From: Ceratodon purpureus
Taxonomy: Eukaryota > Streptophyta > Bryopsida > Pseudoditrichales > Ditrichaceae
Direction of reading: 5' to 3'
Assembly: GCA_014871385.1 (NCBI GenBank)
Contig: CM026427.1
Location: 8,314,344 to 8,378,343, forward strand
DNA length: 64,000 bases
Positions within the stretch are counted from its first letter, which is position 1. Each line of letters starts with the position of its first letter. Below, piece by piece: positions 62,288 through 64,000 of this stretch. A program made the translations under genes and the position numbers. The notes under the pieces are model-generated. The model searched no databases. It saw only the letters and a program-made list of their open reading frames with translations, and was not told where the DNA came from.

Positions 62288-64000
62288 TTAGTGATTACAT
62301 ATAAAAAATATTCCTCTTATTCAAGCATGCTTTTGAGCATGATATGTAGAACAGAAAACCTGAACTTCATATACAAAAGCAATAAAATTTCCTAATTGAA
62401 AATAAATTGTAGAGCATTCATACCATTAGTCTTTGTCCATACAATAAATGAACTTGTTTTTGATTTTATTACTTGAATTTTCTTATAACAACACTGTACA
62501 TGTAATGTATAAATGTTTGATAAATATCAACTACACATGCAAACATCAATTACACATGTAAACACCATGAAGAATGCGAATCAAATCACATGCAAAATTG
62601 TGTTTAAGATTCAAAAAAGTAAACAAACCACACAATCAAAATTTATCTTTTTGTTTACTGGATTATTTGATAAATTATACAATTTTTTACAGTTAAAGTC
62701 ACCTGAATTTTTATTTTATTTTTCATCCTACATCAAGTGGACATTGCATACTCCAATATGAACCAAACAACACTTAGAATTTCTAGTCACAATCCATGGA
62801 TTGTGATGATTGCAGTACACTCTACTTTAATAATGTGAAGCAGACTCTATGTGCTAAAAACCATCCACTGGAGTGCGGGGAAGTTGCTCGTTTCCAACTC
62901 CAGAGATTGAGATCCTTGCTTTTGTACTAAACCTGAATTTCACCTGTATCAGCACTGGGGTGCTAGAAATTGAGTGCTTATGGCTTCCCCACATCTTCAA
63001 GCACATGGAGTCTGTGACAATAGAACACCCATACCTTCGCCTTCGTGTGTCATGCAACCCTCCTTCTGCAAATATCTCATATACTTCTAAATACTCCAGC
63101 CAGACAACAAGGACAACCAAAGTGAAAAAACATGGAATTTATCTTGGAAGCATGTGGACCTGCATGCAAGTGGGACAAACCTATTTCCAACCATTATTGG
63201 CCAAACTCAGTGTTGGATGAGAGCCTAAAGTATAACTTCCAACAATGACATGGGACCCAATGATACATGACTTGAACATTCCTCCCTTTCATGTAATTTC
63301 ATCTGCCTCCCACTTAGGTTTATTGTTTCAGTTCCCCTAATTGTTTTTTAGCATTGTCTCGAAATTTGGGGACAAAGCATGTCTGAGGCAGTTTCCAACC
63401 ATGCCCCAAGTTCATCTGAAAACACTATTTGATTGTTGAATGGAGATGCCCATCATATTGTAACATATAAGTGGGAGGATGCTCCTTTGTTGGAACTTCT
63501 TATTGGAACTTCTTCCCCCATACCTCTGCAGACCAGTGTGCGAGAGACCTCCATCATCCATGATTGAGCGGGGCCGATGTCAACATTCTGGAGATTGTCT
63601 AGATCCACATGTAGATTGGCCTATCCATGATGACACAGCAGCCTCAGTGCAAGTAAACGATCAGGTTTATACAAGTCAAATTCCATTCAATGTTGCACTA
63701 AGGTAGTGCTGTCAAAAACCGTCCCGTCCCAAAAACCGTCCCATAGGTTGACTGTAGGCTGTTCCTGAAACTGTGCAAAATCATTCTAATTCCGTCTATG
63801 GCTGCAGAAATTGAGTGCTTGTGATTGGTGCAGAAACGTCCTATTCACAGAATCCAAGTGGTCATATTAACCATGACTCTAGGGACGGTTAGTGGAGCAC
63901 CTAGGGCTGAACATTCAAAAATTCATAGGAAATTGTAGACTTACTCAAAAAATGATTTTTTTTTTGGGATGGCTTTGCACTAGCTTTGCACTTCATCCAA
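62288..64000. other. Intergenic, no gene recognised
   Basis: AT-rich at first, then mixed composition. Open frames at 62873-63220 and 63479-63706 have no recognisable domain. Near 63716-63745 the word AAAAACCGTCCC is repeated in tandem (two copies, 17 bases apart). The end of the window may enter another repeat, but no boundary is visible. Confidence 0.5.

Noticed and set aside
1..64000. CRISPR arrays, bacterial operons, rRNA or phage modules
   Set aside because: No regularly spaced identical repeats, no ribosomal sequence, and the genes are intron-bearing plant genes.

Overview
This is nuclear DNA from a land plant. The genes are rich in short GT-AG introns (mostly 70-700 bases), intergenic DNA is AT-rich, and every recognised gene has a plant-specific form: a chloroplast monothiol glutaredoxin fused to a GIY-YIG domain, an LRR receptor kinase of the LRR-VIII type, a plant inositol-polyphosphate 5-phosphatase, a chloroplast S1 protein and a P-class PPR protein. 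I lean towards a bryophyte, probably a moss, from gene style and compactness, but nothing in the sequence proves this.

Layout, left to right. 1-2052 (+): 3' part of a GRXS16-type glutaredoxin gene. 3638-10215 (-): about 18-exon LRR receptor kinase. 10216-19000: no gene; a GC-rich upstream stretch, then about 6 kb of AT-rich decayed DNA with degenerate tandem duplications. 19040-19510: cluster of TGGCAG repeats with ABRE-like cores, upstream of a RING-H2 E3 ligase gene at 21099-24436 (+). 25557-37719 (-): very long, intron-rich, unrecognised gene whose product appears to have a globular N-terminus, a disordered Ser/Pro/Arg linker, a coiled coil and a four-helix PGG-like membrane domain; a putative retroposon lies in one intron. 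38836-39257: putative TA-flanked MITE. 39325-43278: apparently complete PIF/Harbinger transposon with terminal inverted repeats, TTA target duplications, a DDE transposase and a convergent Myb/SANT-like second gene. 43551-46884 (+): chloroplast S1-domain protein (RLSB/PDE338-like), starting 273 bases from the transposon edge. 47084-about 48540 (-): exons of a gene I cannot name. 49402-52852 (+): 12-exon inositol polyphosphate 5-phosphatase. 54152-55703 (-): PDCD5 homologue. 57227-60028 (+): three-exon P-class PPR protein. 60029-64000: intergenic, with a Harbinger/Tourist-like MITE at 61974-62287.

The cellular genes are unrelated housekeeping, signalling and organelle genes, as expected in a eukaryote; there is no operon logic. 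The most cohesive system is the Harbinger element: its two proteins (DDE nuclease and Myb-like DNA-binding partner) are both open, their stop codons overlap on one CTAG palindrome, its ends are nearly intact, and it sits next to the promoter of a chloroplast gene. Most exon joins below were worked out by hand from splice signals and reading phase. The glutaredoxin, RING, S1, 5-phosphatase and PPR models are phase-consistent end to end, and so is the two-exon Myb-like gene; the long gene and the 47-48.5 kb gene are not fully resolved.
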